From: Streptoalloteichus tenebrarius
GTDB taxonomy: Bacteria; Actinomycetota; Actinomycetes; Mycobacteriales; Pseudonocardiaceae
Reading direction: 5' to 3'
NCBI RefSeq assembly: GCF_024171885.1
Contig: NZ_JAMTCP010000012.1
Span: 62,001 to 126,000 of the forward strand
DNA length: 64,000 bases
The notes under the pieces were generated by a model, which had not been told where the DNA came from, ran no database searches, and was given only the letters and a program-made list of their open reading frames with translations. Both the position numbers and the translations under genes were made by a program. Below are positions 16,613 through 25,151 of the stretch, piece by piece. Position 1 is the stretch's first letter. The number at the start of each line of letters is the position of its first letter.

Positions 16613-17425
16613 GTGGTGCGAGGCAGGCACACGGGCGGCACGGTGGCCGGCGGCGGTGGCGGCGGAAACGGCGCGGACGCGATCCGGCTGGAGGCGGTGC
16701 GCAAGGTCTACGGGACCGGACGCGCCGCGGTCGCCGCGCTGGACGGCGTGACCGCGGTGTTCCCCCCGGGAGGCTTCACCGCGGTCATGGGTCCCTCCGG
16801 CTCGGGCAAGAGCACGTTCCTGCACTGCGCGGCGGGACTGGACCGGCCGACCGAGGGTCGGGTGCTGCTGGGCGGCGTCGACCTCGGCCAGCTCTCCGAG
16901 ACCGCGCTGACCACGCTGCGCCGCGACCGGGTCGGCTTCGTGTTCCAGGCGTTCAACCTCATGTCCGCGTTGGACGTGAGGGACAACATCACCCTCCCCC
17001 TGCGGCTGGCGGGACGCCGGCCGGACGGGGAGTGGCTGACGCGGATCGTGTCCCGGGTCGGGCTGGCCGACCGGCTGGGCCACCGGCCCGCCGAGCTGTC
17101 CGGCGGGCAACAGCAGCGGGTGGCGATCGCGCGGGCGCTGGTCACCCGGCCGGCGGTGGTGTTCGCCGACGAACCGACCGGCGCCCTGGACGCCACCACC
17201 GCCCACGAGGTGCTCGGACTGCTGCGGGGCGTGGTCGACGGCCTCGGGCAGACCGTCGTCATGGTCACCCACGACCCGGTCGCGGCGTCCTACGCCGACC
17301 GCGTGCTGTTCCTGGCGGGCGGCCGGCTGGTCGACGAGCTGCGGGCTCCGACGGCGGAGGCGATCAGCCACCGCATGCGCGGGCTTCGGGGCGGGGCGGA
17401 GCCCGTGGGGGTGGCGCGGTGCTGA
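16613..17425 (+). CDS. ABC transporter ATP-binding protein (MacB/LolD type)
   Basis: 270 residues. Walker A GPSGSGKST, Q-loop FVFQAFNLM, signature LSGGQQQRVAIARAL, Walker B VVFADEPTGALD and switch His MVTHD are all intact. The sequence matches ATPases that pair with FtsX-type permeases in efflux or lipoprotein-related export. The N-terminus carries a 15-residue Gly-rich stretch. GTG 16613 follows GAGGAGA. Its end overlaps the permease start. Confidence 0.92.
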   Translation: MVRGRHTGGTVAGGGGGGNGADAIRLEAVRKVYGTGRAAVAALDGVTAVFPPGGFTAVMGPSGSGKSTFLHCAAGLDRPTEGRVLLGGVDLGQLSETALTTLRRDRVGFVFQAFNLMSALDVRDNITLPLRLAGRRPDGEWLTRIVSRVGLADRLGHRPAELSGGQQQRVAIARALVTRPAVVFADEPTGALDATTAHEVLGLLRGVVDGLGQTVVMVTHDPVAASYADRVLFLAGGRLVDELRAPTAEAISHRMRGLRGGAEPVGVARC

Positions 17426-20010
17426 GTCTGTCCCTGCGCACCCTGCGGACCAGGGCCGGCGGCTTCGTCGGCGCGTTCGTCGCGCTGCTGCTCGCCAGTG
17501 CCGTGGTGACCGCGTGCGGTGTGCTACTGGAGAGCGGCATCCGGGGTGGCCCCCGCCCCGAGCGGTTGGCGGGGGCCGACGTCGTGATCACCGGTGACCG
17601 CCAGGCCAAGGCCCCGCCCGTCGTCGGCGGGGACGAGCCCGAGCTGACGGAGCCCGATCTCCCCGACCAGCGCTTCGCCGAGGTGGTCCGGCCCGAGGCG
17701 GCCGTGGTGGAACGCGTCAGGGCCGTGCCCGGCGTCCGCGCCGCCGTGCCCGACCTGAGCTTTCCCGCGCACGTGGTCGTCGACGGCCAACCCGTGGCGG
17801 GTGTGGAGCGGTCGCTGGGCCACGGCTGGGACTCCGCCCAGCTCACCCCGTTCACCCTGCGGGCGGGGCGGGCTCCGGCGGCCGAGGACGAGGTCGTGGT
17901 CGACGCCGCCCTCGCGGCGCGCGCCCGACTGGGCGTCGGCGACCAGGCCCGGATCCAGGTGGACGGGGAGCCCCGCCCCCACCGGGTGGTCGGCATCGTC
18001 GCCCCGCCGGCAGGCGACGGGCTGGAGCGGCAGGCCGCGCTGTTCTTCGCCCCCTCCACGGCCGAACGGCTGGCCGGGCACGCCGGGTGGGTCGACGCCG
18101 TCGGCGTCCTCGCCGCGCCGGGGACCGACGGCGAGCGGCTGGGGGAACGGATCGCGCAGGCGCTCCACGACGACCGGCTCGTCGCGCTGGTGGGGGACGA
18201 CCGGGGCCAGGCGGAGTTCCCGAGGGAGGCGGACCGCCCGTCGCTGCTGATCCTGGTGTCCACCCAGTTCGGCGTGATCGTCGTGTTGGTCGCGGTGTTC
18301 GTCGTCGCCGGAACGTTGGCCCTGTCCGTGCGGCACCGGCACCGGGAAATGGCGTTGTTGCGCGCGATCGGCGCCACGCCGCGCCAGGTGCTGCGCATGG
18401 TGACCGGAGAGGCGCTGGTGGTCGCCTCGCTGGCGAGCGTGCTCGGCACCGCGCCGGGCATGGCCCTCGCCGCCTGGGCACGGGACGAGATGGCCGCCAG
18501 GGAACTGGTCGGGATCGAGACCCCGCTGAGCCTCAGCCCGCTCCCCGCGCTGGCCGCCGTGGTGGTCGGCATGCTCACCGCCGCCCTCGCGGCGCTGTCC
18601 GCCGGCCGTCGCGCGGGCCGCGTCCGCCCCACGGAGGCGTTGCGGGAGGCCGCGGTCGAGCCGGTCGGGATCGGCCGCGGTCGGCGGATCGCCGGCTCCG
18701 TGCTCCTCGGGCTCACCGGCGTGCTGGTCGTCGTGACGGTCGCGGTGCGGAACAAGGAGATGGCGGCGGTCGCGGCCCAGACCGTGCTGCTGCTCGTCAT
18801 CGCGATCGCGTTGCTCGGCCCCGCGGTCGCCAGGGGGATCACCGCGCTGCTCGGGTGGCCGCTGCGGACGATGTTCGGCGCGACCGGGTACCTGGCGGCG
18901 GAGAACACGCGGGCGAACACCCGCCGCCTGGCCAGTGTGATCACGCCGCTGGTGCTGTGCGTCGGGTTCGCCGCCGCCGTGCTCGGCGTGCAGGCCACCG
19001 CGCTGACCACGGCCGAGCGGGACCAGGCCGCGAGCAGCAGGGCCGACCAGGTGCTCGTCTCCACGACCGGCGGGCTGCCGCCGACGGTGGCCGAGGCCGC
19101 GCGTCGCGTGCCGGGGGTGGTCGCCGCGACGGGCACGGCGCGGACCAACATCGTGGTCGAGGGAACGTCCGCCTTCGACCCGGTCCTCCACACCTACGAC
19201 GCCACCGCGCTGGGCGGACCGGGCGTGGAGGCCACCCTGGACCTGGACGTGCGCTCCGGCCGCCTGGCCGACCTGGGCGGGGACGGCGTCGCGCTGAGCG
19301 TGGACGCGGCGGGGACGCTGGACGCCGCCGTGGGCGACCGGGTGACGGTCAAGCTGGGCGACAACACGCCCGCCGAGCTGCGGGTGGTGGCCGTCTACGA
19401 CCGGTCCGCCGGGTTCGGCGACGCCGTGCTGCCGCGCGAGCGGGTGGCCGGGCACACCACGACCGGGCTGGACGACGCCGTGCTGATCCGGTTCGCCGAG
19501 GGCGCCGACCGGTCCGCGGCGGCGGCGGCGCTGCGCGAGCTGTCCTCCCGCTACGCGGGTGCGCACCTCGTGGACGCGGTGACGACCCAGACGGAGCAGG
19601 TGCGCGCGCTGCGCCAGTCGGCGTGGCTGAACCTCCTGCTGGTCGCCATGATCATCGCGTACACGGCGGTGGCCGTGGTCACGACGTTGGCGATGGCCAC
19701 CAGCGACCGGGCCCGCGAGTTCGCCCTGCTCCGGCTGGTCGGGACCACCAGGAGCCAGGTGCTGCGGATGGTGCGCTGGGAGGGGCTGCTCGTGGTCGTC
19801 GCCTCGGTGGGCCTCGGGGCGCTCGTGGCCGCGGCGACCCTGGTGCCGTTCAGCCTCAGCCTGGCCGGCTCGGCGCTACCCGCCCTGCCACCCCTGGCGT
19901 ACCTGCTGATCCCGGGCGGAGCGGCGGCCCTCGCCCTGCTCGGCACGCTGTTCCCCGCCCGGCTGGCCCTGCGGACCCACCCGGCGGACGCGATCGGAAC
20001 CAAGGAGTGA
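17419..20010 (+). CDS. FtsX-family ABC transporter permease
   Basis: 863 residues. Layout: N-terminal membrane helix (about 10-35), an extracytoplasmic MacB-like domain (about 40-275), three membrane helices with the FtsX motif ALLRAIGATPRQVLRMV, a central pair of helices, a second outer domain, and a last FtsX block with LLRLVGTTRSQVLRMV. This duplicated arrangement is usual for actinobacterial MacB-like permeases. The GTG start overlaps the ATPase stop. It probably forms a mechanotransmission-type exporter with the ATPase and the lipoprotein that follows; substrate unknown. Confidence 0.9.
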   Translation: MLSLSLRTLRTRAGGFVGAFVALLLASAVVTACGVLLESGIRGGPRPERLAGADVVITGDRQAKAPPVVGGDEPELTEPDLPDQRFAEVVRPEAAVVERVRAVPGVRAAVPDLSFPAHVVVDGQPVAGVERSLGHGWDSAQLTPFTLRAGRAPAAEDEVVVDAALAARARLGVGDQARIQVDGEPRPHRVVGIVAPPAGDGLERQAALFFAPSTAERLAGHAGWVDAVGVLAAPGTDGERLGERIAQALHDDRLVALVGDDRGQAEFPREADRPSLLILVSTQFGVIVVLVAVFVVAGTLALSVRHRHREMALLRAIGATPRQVLRMVTGEALVVASLASVLGTAPGMALAAWARDEMAARELVGIETPLSLSPLPALAAVVVGMLTAALAALSAGRRAGRVRPTEALREAAVEPVGIGRGRRIAGSVLLGLTGVLVVVTVAVRNKEMAAVAAQTVLLLVIAIALLGPAVARGITALLGWPLRTMFGATGYLAAENTRANTRRLASVITPLVLCVGFAAAVLGVQATALTTAERDQAASSRADQVLVSTTGGLPPTVAEAARRVPGVVAATGTARTNIVVEGTSAFDPVLHTYDATALGGPGVEATLDLDVRSGRLADLGGDGVALSVDAAGTLDAAVGDRVTVKLGDNTPAELRVVAVYDRSAGFGDAVLPRERVAGHTTTGLDDAVLIRFAEGADRSAAAAALRELSSRYAGAHLVDAVTTQTEQVRALRQSAWLNLLLVAMIIAYTAVAVVTTLAMATSDRAREFALLRLVGTTRSQVLRMVRWEGLLVVVASVGLGALVAAATLVPFSLSLAGSALPALPPLAYLLIPGGAAALALLGTLFPARLALRTHPADAIGTKE

Positions 20011-20021
20011 AGGAGCACGTC

Positions 20022-20759
20022 ATGACCACGCGCCGCGTCGCGCTCGCCCTGGCCGCGTTGGCTCTCGGCGGCGCCCTGGTGGGATGCCGGATCACCGGCG
20101 GGGGTGGCACCGCGGAGAACGGCGGCTCGCCGGGCGGAGGCAGCCGGGGCGACGAGACCTTCGAGTTCCGAGAACGGATCCAGACGGTCGTGGTCCGCAC
20201 CGAGGCTGCCTCGCTGGAGGTGGAGGTCGGCGACGGTCCGATCCAGGTCCGGGAACAGCGCCGGTACAGCGACGAGCCGCCCCGCACGACCCGCGCCGTC
20301 GACGGCGCCACCCTGCGGCTGGAGGAGAACGGCTGCGGCGACGGCATCTCGTTCGGCATCCACCGCTGTGAGATCAACTACCGGGTCCGGCTCCCCAGGG
20401 ACACCGCGGTGGACGTGGAGACCGGCGCCGGCTCGGTGTCCGTCCGCGGCCTGCACGGCGGCCTCCGGGTCGTCACCAACGCGGGGCGGGTGCGCGGTGT
20501 CGACCTGGGCAGCCGCGAGGTCACGGTGAAGGCCGACGCGGGCACGGTGGACCTCGCCTTCACCCGCCCGCCGACGACGGCGGACATCCGCACCGACGCG
20601 GGCACGATCGAAGTCCGCGTCCCGCGGGACGAGCGGTACGCGATCGACGCCAGGACCATGGTCGGCACGGCGCGCCTGGACGTGCCCCACACCGCGGGCG
20701 CGCCGAACCGGATCGTGCTGGAGTCGCAGGCGGGAGCGGTGTCCGTCCGCCCCGCCTGA
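20022..20759 (+). CDS. Lipoprotein with DUF4097-type beta-helix domain
   Basis: 245 residues. The lipobox is LVGC at residues 19-22 after a twin-Arg-like start (MTTRRVAL). After a Gly-rich linker, residues about 50-245 contain short repeating beta strands (VETGAGSVSVRGLHGGLRV, NAGRVRGVDLG, ADAGTVDLAF, TDAGTIEVRVP), the pattern of DUF4097-type domains, which often accompany stress or envelope loci. ATG 20022 has AAGGAG. It lies 11 bases after the permease and is probably the outer-face partner of the exporter. Function unknown. Confidence 0.82.
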   Translation: MTTRRVALALAALALGGALVGCRITGGGGTAENGGSPGGGSRGDETFEFRERIQTVVVRTEAASLEVEVGDGPIQVREQRRYSDEPPRTTRAVDGATLRLEENGCGDGISFGIHRCEINYRVRLPRDTAVDVETGAGSVSVRGLHGGLRVVTNAGRVRGVDLGSREVTVKADAGTVDLAFTRPPTTADIRTDAGTIEVRVPRDERYAIDARTMVGTARLDVPHTAGAPNRIVLESQAGAVSVRPA

Positions 20760-20763
20760 CCAC

Positions 20764-20821
20764 CCTCTGGTCGGCTCTCTGGTCGGCTCTCTGGTCGACT
20801 CTCTGATCGGCTCTCTGGTCA
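20764..20821. repeat. 12-bp tandem repeat (GGCTCTCTGGTC), about five units
   Basis: Nearly identical 12-base units follow directly after the lipoprotein stop: three perfect and two with one substitution. It is a non-coding minisatellite. Confidence 0.85.
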
Positions 20822-20871
20822 ACCCCTGGTCCGCACCCGGACCGGGTCGCGCCCGGGGCGGGTCGCGCCCG

Positions 20872-20903
20872 GGGCGGGCGACGCGGCGGCGCGTCGCCCG
20901 CCC
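20872..20903 (+). terminator. Terminator hairpin of the ABC exporter operon
   Basis: A perfect 14-bp stem, GGGCGGGCGACGCG and CGCGTCGCCCGCCC, encloses a GCGG loop. It lies 112 bases past the last gene of the operon. Confidence 0.7.
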
Positions 20904-21557
20904 TGGGCCGTCCTCGCCGGGTCAGGCATGCACCCACCCTTCCCCTGGCCCCGGCCGACCCAACGCCGGCCCGTGGTTCTCCCCCTCTCCCGCGATCGCC
21001 GCGGTGACGCGGTTGGCATTCACCTACCGCGCAACGGCCATGAGCGCGCGAACGCCACTGGCTCTCCCTGTCGACCACCTCCGGGTCGCCCCCTCACCAT
21101 TCACGCCGACATCCGGCCGCATTCAAAGCGAATAGGGACGCGCGACAGCCGGGAAGGTTGTTCGCGACACTCACAACTACACTGATACCACTCGTTCGAG
21201 TGAGATTTTTCCGCGGCGTTCCCGATACGGAACCGCGTTTCCTCCCACCACTCCGATCATGGGCCGAATTGACCCGTGCGTGACGCCGTCAACCGGAGGC
21301 CCCGAAAGACCTGATCACAAGCGTGACGGGAGAGGTGACCCGACAAAAGGAACCACACTCCGACCAGGTGACTCGTAACGCGGGTTCGATCTCGACCCCG
21401 CTCATCGTTCAGTCAACGGGATACCGAAAAGACATTCACGTTTCGACTTCCCGTGTATCGTTCACTTCCGGTTCGTCGCCTCCGCTCGCCGGGAGAAGCC
21501 CGGCCCCCGCATTTCGATCTCCCTCGTCCCTTGTCGACCGAGACCGAGAGGCCGCAA
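20904..21557. promoter_or_regulatory. Upstream region of the glycosyltransferase operon
   Basis: 654 bases, noticeably less GC-rich than its surroundings. CACTCG-TT-CGAGTG at 21189-21202 is a perfect dyad followed by GAGATTTTT, usable as an operator or a terminator. No small gene or RNA is recognised. The operon promoter is probably in the AT-richer 21120-21480 part. Confidence 0.4.
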
Positions 21558-23057
21558 TTGACGACGGACAGCCCGCACCGCCGGTCCCGGCTGGCCGCCC
21601 TCGCCGCCCAGCACTGGCCGTTCGGCGCCGTGTTCGCGGTCGGCGTCGTCATCCGCGTGCTCACGACGGTCTCCTACTGGCCGGCGTTCTGGTTCCTCAC
21701 CGACAGCGGCCGCTACCTCGACGCGAGCACCGACCTGCGACCCGCGTCCGGCGTGAACGGCATCGGCTACCCCGCGCTGCTCCGGCTGCTCAGCCCGACC
21801 GGCTCGGTGGCCACCGTCTCGATCCTCCAGCACCTGGCCGGTCTCGGGCTGGGCGTCGCGATCTACGTCTTCCTGCGGCGCAGGGGCCTGCGCGGCTGGC
21901 TGGCCGCCCTGGGCGCGACCCCGGTCCTGCTCGACTCGCACCAGGTGGTGCTGGAGCACTACGTGATGTCGGACGTCCTGTTCATCGTGCTCCTCACGAG
22001 CGCGGCGCTGGTCCTGCTCCGGCGGGAGCGGCCGGGCGTGCTGGCCTGCCTCGTGGCCGGCCTGCTGATGTCCGGCGCGGTGCTGACGCGGTCGGTGGGT
22101 CTGGGCGTGGCCGGCATCTTCCTGCTCCTGCTGGTCGTCCGGCGGACCGGGTGGAAGCAGCGCGGCGCGTTCGCGCTCGTGCTGGCCCTGGTGGTCGGCG
22201 GGTACCTGGAGTGGACGAGGCGGGAGACGGGACGGGCGACCTTCAGCCCGCTCCAGGGCCGCTACCTCTACTCCCGCACGGCCAAGATCGCCGACTGCGA
22301 CCGGCTCCGGCTCACGCCGGAGCAGCGGAAGCTGTGTCCCAGCCAGCCGCTGGACCAGCGGCCCGAGCGCGGCGACTGGTACCTGACCTTCGACCAGAAC
22401 CTGGCCAGCTACCCGGTCTCGGCCGACGACTTCATCGGCGGCTTCGCCAAGGAGGTCATCCGGCAGCAGCCCGGCGACTACGCCTGGCTGGTGCTGCGGG
22501 ACACCTTCCGCTACCTGGCGCCGGGCCAGGAGGTCGGCCCGGCCCACCGCTGCCTGTTCGGCTGGTGGGTCATGCCGGTGGACGTCCGCGACGAGGGGCC
22601 CGACCTCGCGCGGTGCAAGCCGTTCCTCGCCCAGTCCTCGTCGTTCGACCCCGCGCACGCCGACCCGGCCGCGGACCAGCCGTCCGCGCTGCGGCGGGCC
22701 CTGCACGTCTACTCGCAGCGCGTCCAGACCCCGCACCTGGCGCTCGGGCTGTCCGTCCTGCTGGCCCTGGCGGCGCTGGTGTACCGCCCGCGCCGACCGG
22801 GCTGGCGGGACGGTCTGGACGGCTTCGTGCTGGTCGGCACCGGCGTCGCGATCATGGCCGCGTCCGTGGCGACCTCCATGTACGAGGTCCGCTACGGCGC
22901 GCCCTCGGTCGTGCTGATGGCGGTCGGTGGGGCGCTCGCGGCGCACCGGCTGATCTCCGTCCGCTCCCGCTCCTCGGAGCGGGCCCCTTCCCCGACGGAC
23001 GAGGACAGCGGCTCGCACCGGGCCGCTCCGAACAAGGTCGACGTGGAGACCTCGTGA
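21558..23057 (+). CDS. GT-C fold membrane glycosyltransferase
   Basis: About 499 residues from TTG 21558, chosen because GAGAGG is 7 bases upstream; a longer start at 21453 is possible. About ten hydrophobic helices surround polar loops. TDSGRYLDAS in the first loop carries the acidic residue typical of GT-C enzymes, which use polyprenyl-phosphate sugars. A long outer segment (about 235-385) holds LDQRPERGDWYLTFDQN and several Cys. The stop overlaps the next gene, a polyprenol-sugar-synthase-like GT2, by 4 bases, so the pair probably makes and then uses a lipid-linked sugar. Confidence 0.75.
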   Translation: MTTDSPHRRSRLAALAAQHWPFGAVFAVGVVIRVLTTVSYWPAFWFLTDSGRYLDASTDLRPASGVNGIGYPALLRLLSPTGSVATVSILQHLAGLGLGVAIYVFLRRRGLRGWLAALGATPVLLDSHQVVLEHYVMSDVLFIVLLTSAALVLLRRERPGVLACLVAGLLMSGAVLTRSVGLGVAGIFLLLLVVRRTGWKQRGAFALVLALVVGGYLEWTRRETGRATFSPLQGRYLYSRTAKIADCDRLRLTPEQRKLCPSQPLDQRPERGDWYLTFDQNLASYPVSADDFIGGFAKEVIRQQPGDYAWLVLRDTFRYLAPGQEVGPAHRCLFGWWVMPVDVRDEGPDLARCKPFLAQSSSFDPAHADPAADQPSALRRALHVYSQRVQTPHLALGLSVLLALAALVYRPRRPGWRDGLDGFVLVGTGVAIMAASVATSMYEVRYGAPSVVLMAVGGALAAHRLISVRSRSSERAPSPTDEDSGSHRAAPNKVDVETS

Positions 23058-24310
23058 ACGACAAGCTCGAAGTGACCGTGCTCCTGCCGTGTCTCAACGA
23101 GGCGGAGACGCTGGCCGTCTGCGTCACCAAGGCACGCCGCAGCCTGGAGGAGCTGGGCGTGGCCGGCGAGGTGCTGGTGTCGGACAACGGCAGCACCGAC
23201 GGCTCGCAGCGGATCGCCGAGGAACACGGCGCCCGGGTGGTGCACGCCCCGATCAAGGGGTACGGCGGGGCGCTGCTGGCCGGGATCGAGAACGCCCGCG
23301 GCAAGTACGTGATCATGGCGGACGCCGACGACTCGTACGACCTGAGCAACCTGGGCCCGTTCGTCGAGGGCCTGCGCCGGGGCCACGACGTGGTGATGGG
23401 CAACCGGTTCCGGGGCGGGATCGCCCCCGGCGCCATGCCGCCGCTGCACCGCTACCTCGGTAACCCGGTGCTGAGCTGGCTGGGCCGGGTGCTGTTCGGG
23501 CTCAAGGGCGTGGGTGACTTCCACTGCGGCATCCGGGGCTTCAACCGGGAGCGCATCCTGGCGCTGGGGCTGTGCATGCCGGGCATGGAGTTCGCCTCGG
23601 AACTGGTCGTGCGGGCCGCGCTGGCCGGGTACGACATCGCCGAGGTGCCGACGACGTTGCGGCCGGACGGCCGCTCCCGCCCGCCGCACCTGCGCACCTG
23701 GCGGGACGGCTGGCGGCACCTGCGGTTCCTGCTCATGTTCGCGCCGGGCAAGACCCTGATCGCGCCGGGCGCGGTCCTGCTCGTGCTGGGTCTGGTCGGG
23801 ACGGCCGTGCTGACCAGGGGGCCGGTCACGGTCGCCGGGGTGCGGTTCGACATCGCGGCCCTGGTCTACGCGAGCCTGTTGGTGCTGGTCTCCGTGCAGC
23901 TCCTGTTGTTCGGGGCGTGCGCGAAGATCTACGGGCGCAGCTCGGGCATCCTCAGGGACGACAACAGCCCGCTGTGGCTGTCGCTGATGCGGTTCGAGGT
24001 CCTGCTCGGCGCCGGCCTCGCGCTGATCGCGGCGGGCCTGCTCGGCACGGTCGGCGCGGTGTCCTGGTGGGGCTCGCGCGGCTTCGCCGACCTGGAGCCG
24101 CAGACGATCATCCGCATCGTGATGCCCTCGGCCACCGCGATCGGGGTGGGCGTGGTGTCGTTGTTCTCCGGCCTGCTGACCAGCCTGCTCGCCCTGCGGG
24201 GCGTGGGCCGGCCGACGCCGCAGGACCGGGGCGCGGTGCGGGACGGCAGCGCCACCGGGGGCGGCGGGGTCGCCGACCTCGCGCACAGCTCCGCCGCCAG
24301 CCGCGACTGA
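23054..24310 (+). CDS. Family 2 glycosyltransferase with C-terminal membrane domain (DPM/GtrB-like)
   Basis: 418 residues. The catalytic domain (1-235) shows VTVLLPCLNEAETL, VSDNGSTDGS, the metal-binding DADDSYD, GNRFRGGI and DFHCGIRGFNRE. Four hydrophobic helices follow (about 240-390). This layout is that of polyprenyl-phosphate mannose/glucose synthases that load sugar on a membrane carrier. The GTG start overlaps the GT-C stop (GTGA). The acceptor and sugar cannot be read from sequence. Confidence 0.9.
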   Translation: MNDKLEVTVLLPCLNEAETLAVCVTKARRSLEELGVAGEVLVSDNGSTDGSQRIAEEHGARVVHAPIKGYGGALLAGIENARGKYVIMADADDSYDLSNLGPFVEGLRRGHDVVMGNRFRGGIAPGAMPPLHRYLGNPVLSWLGRVLFGLKGVGDFHCGIRGFNRERILALGLCMPGMEFASELVVRAALAGYDIAEVPTTLRPDGRSRPPHLRTWRDGWRHLRFLLMFAPGKTLIAPGAVLLVLGLVGTAVLTRGPVTVAGVRFDIAALVYASLLVLVSVQLLLFGACAKIYGRSSGILRDDNSPLWLSLMRFEVLLGAGLALIAAGLLGTVGAVSWWGSRGFADLEPQTIIRIVMPSATAIGVGVVSLFSGLLTSLLALRGVGRPTPQDRGAVRDGSATGGGGVADLAHSSAASRD

Positions 24311-24325
24311 TCCGGTCGACCCGTG

Positions 24326-24357
24326 AGGGGTGCGTCGGCGACCGCCGGCGCACCCCT
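24326..24357 (+). terminator. Terminator after the glycosyltransferase operon
   Basis: A 14-bp stem from AGGGGTGCG to CGCACCCCT with one G-T pair and a 4-base loop, followed by TTT, begins 15 bases past the GT2 stop. Confidence 0.8.
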
Positions 24358-24496
24358 TTCGCGCATCCGGGGCGCGCCTCGGTCACTCACCCGGGGCGCG
24401 CCTCGTTCGCCGGCCTGACCCGTGGACGTCGACCTCGGGCACTTTGTGATCATCGACCCCGCGAACGGGCGTCTCCGGCGCTCTCAGCCCCCGGAA

Positions 24497-24606
24497 CAGC
24501 CCCCACCCGCCCTGGGGGGCGAGCCCCGCTCCAGCCTATCGGCCCGGACGCCGCCGCACCCGCCACTCGGGCTCCACTGTGGACAATTTCGGGTGACTGT
24601 GGACAA
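24497..24606 (+). repeat. Intergenic hairpin plus DnaA-box-like element, copy 1
   Basis: A about 48-base core (CAGCCCCCACCC ... GGGGGGCGAGCCCCGCTCCA ... CCTATCGGCC) is followed, 81 bases after the core start, by TGTGGACAA at 24578 and again at 24598. The core can fold as CCCCCA/TGGGGG or alternatively as GGGGC-GA-GCCCC. Copies 2 and 3 are at 31732 and 47777. The rest of this gap (24358-24496 and 24607-24856) holds no recognisable gene. Confidence 0.8.
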
Positions 24607-24856
24607 CACGCCGGGAATCGCAGGAAAACGAATTGACGAATCAACCACTTCTCGTGACCCACCGCCCCCCGAGCCGGCGCGTCCGCCGTCGACTCGCATT
24701 CGGCGGCCCTGCCGCTCCCGGCCGCGCCGGGCGCTCGCACACGAGGAGAGAGGCGTTTCCTCGACGCTCCGTGATGATTCGCCGTCCCGCTCCGCCCGCG
24801 TTCGGCCCAGCGCCACACCCCCTCACGGGGTAACCGGCCCCAGACAAGATCAGCCC

Positions 24857-24878
24857 CTCGCCTGTTTTTCCAGGTGAG
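24857..24878 (-). terminator. Possible hairpin downstream of the tRNA gene
   Basis: CTCGCCTG and CAGGTGAG pair (8 bp with one G-T) around a TTTTTC loop, 27 bases past the 3' end of the tRNA on the minus strand. Confidence 0.45.
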
Positions 24879-24905
24879 AGGCCGATCGGGTTTGGCTACG
24901 GAGAG

Positions 24906-24979
24906 TGCCCCCGATCGGATTCGAACCGACACTGGAACCCTTTTAAGGGGCCTGCCTCTTCCGATTGGGCTACGGGGGC
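24906..24979 (-). tRNA. tRNA with anticodon UAA and a short variable arm
   Basis: 74 bases that fold as a cloverleaf: acceptor GCCCCCG/CGGGGGC, discriminator A, D-arm with GG, anticodon stem GGCCC/GGGTT (two G-U pairs), loop CTTAAAA, 5-base variable region CCAGT, T-stem GTCGG/CCGAT and T-loop TTCGAAT. U33 then UAA gives a reader of UUA, a leucine codon. Bacterial tRNA-Leu normally has a long variable arm, which is absent here, so charging identity is uncertain. CCA is not encoded. No tRNA neighbours. Confidence 0.85.
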
Positions 24980-25079
24980 AGGAGGAGCCTAGGGCCTTTC
25001 GCGGCGGTTGCGAACGAACTTGCCCACAACTCCCCCGCCCGGCCCAGTGACCGACCGTGCCCCCTCGGCCGCACGGAGC

Positions 25080-25109
25080 AACGGGTGCCGACCCGAGTCG
25101 GCACCCGTT
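25080..25109 (-). terminator. Terminator of the RiPP-like operon
   Basis: A perfect 13-bp stem AACGGGTGCCGAC / GTCGGCACCCGTT with loop CCGA lies 42 bases past the stop of the SagB-type gene. Confidence 0.8.
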
Positions 25110-25151
25110 CGTCGCTCGTCACACTCCTGTCCCGCACCCGCCCGGGGCGGG

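Noticed and set aside
24497-24606. Replication origin suggested by DnaA-box-like sequences
   Set aside because: No dnaA or dnaN nearby, only two boxes per site, and the same module occurs three times, so it is better treated as a repeat family.
24906-24979. Ordinary bldA-type tRNA-Leu(UAA)
   Set aside because: The variable arm is five bases, so it is not the usual 85-90 base class II tRNA-Leu.
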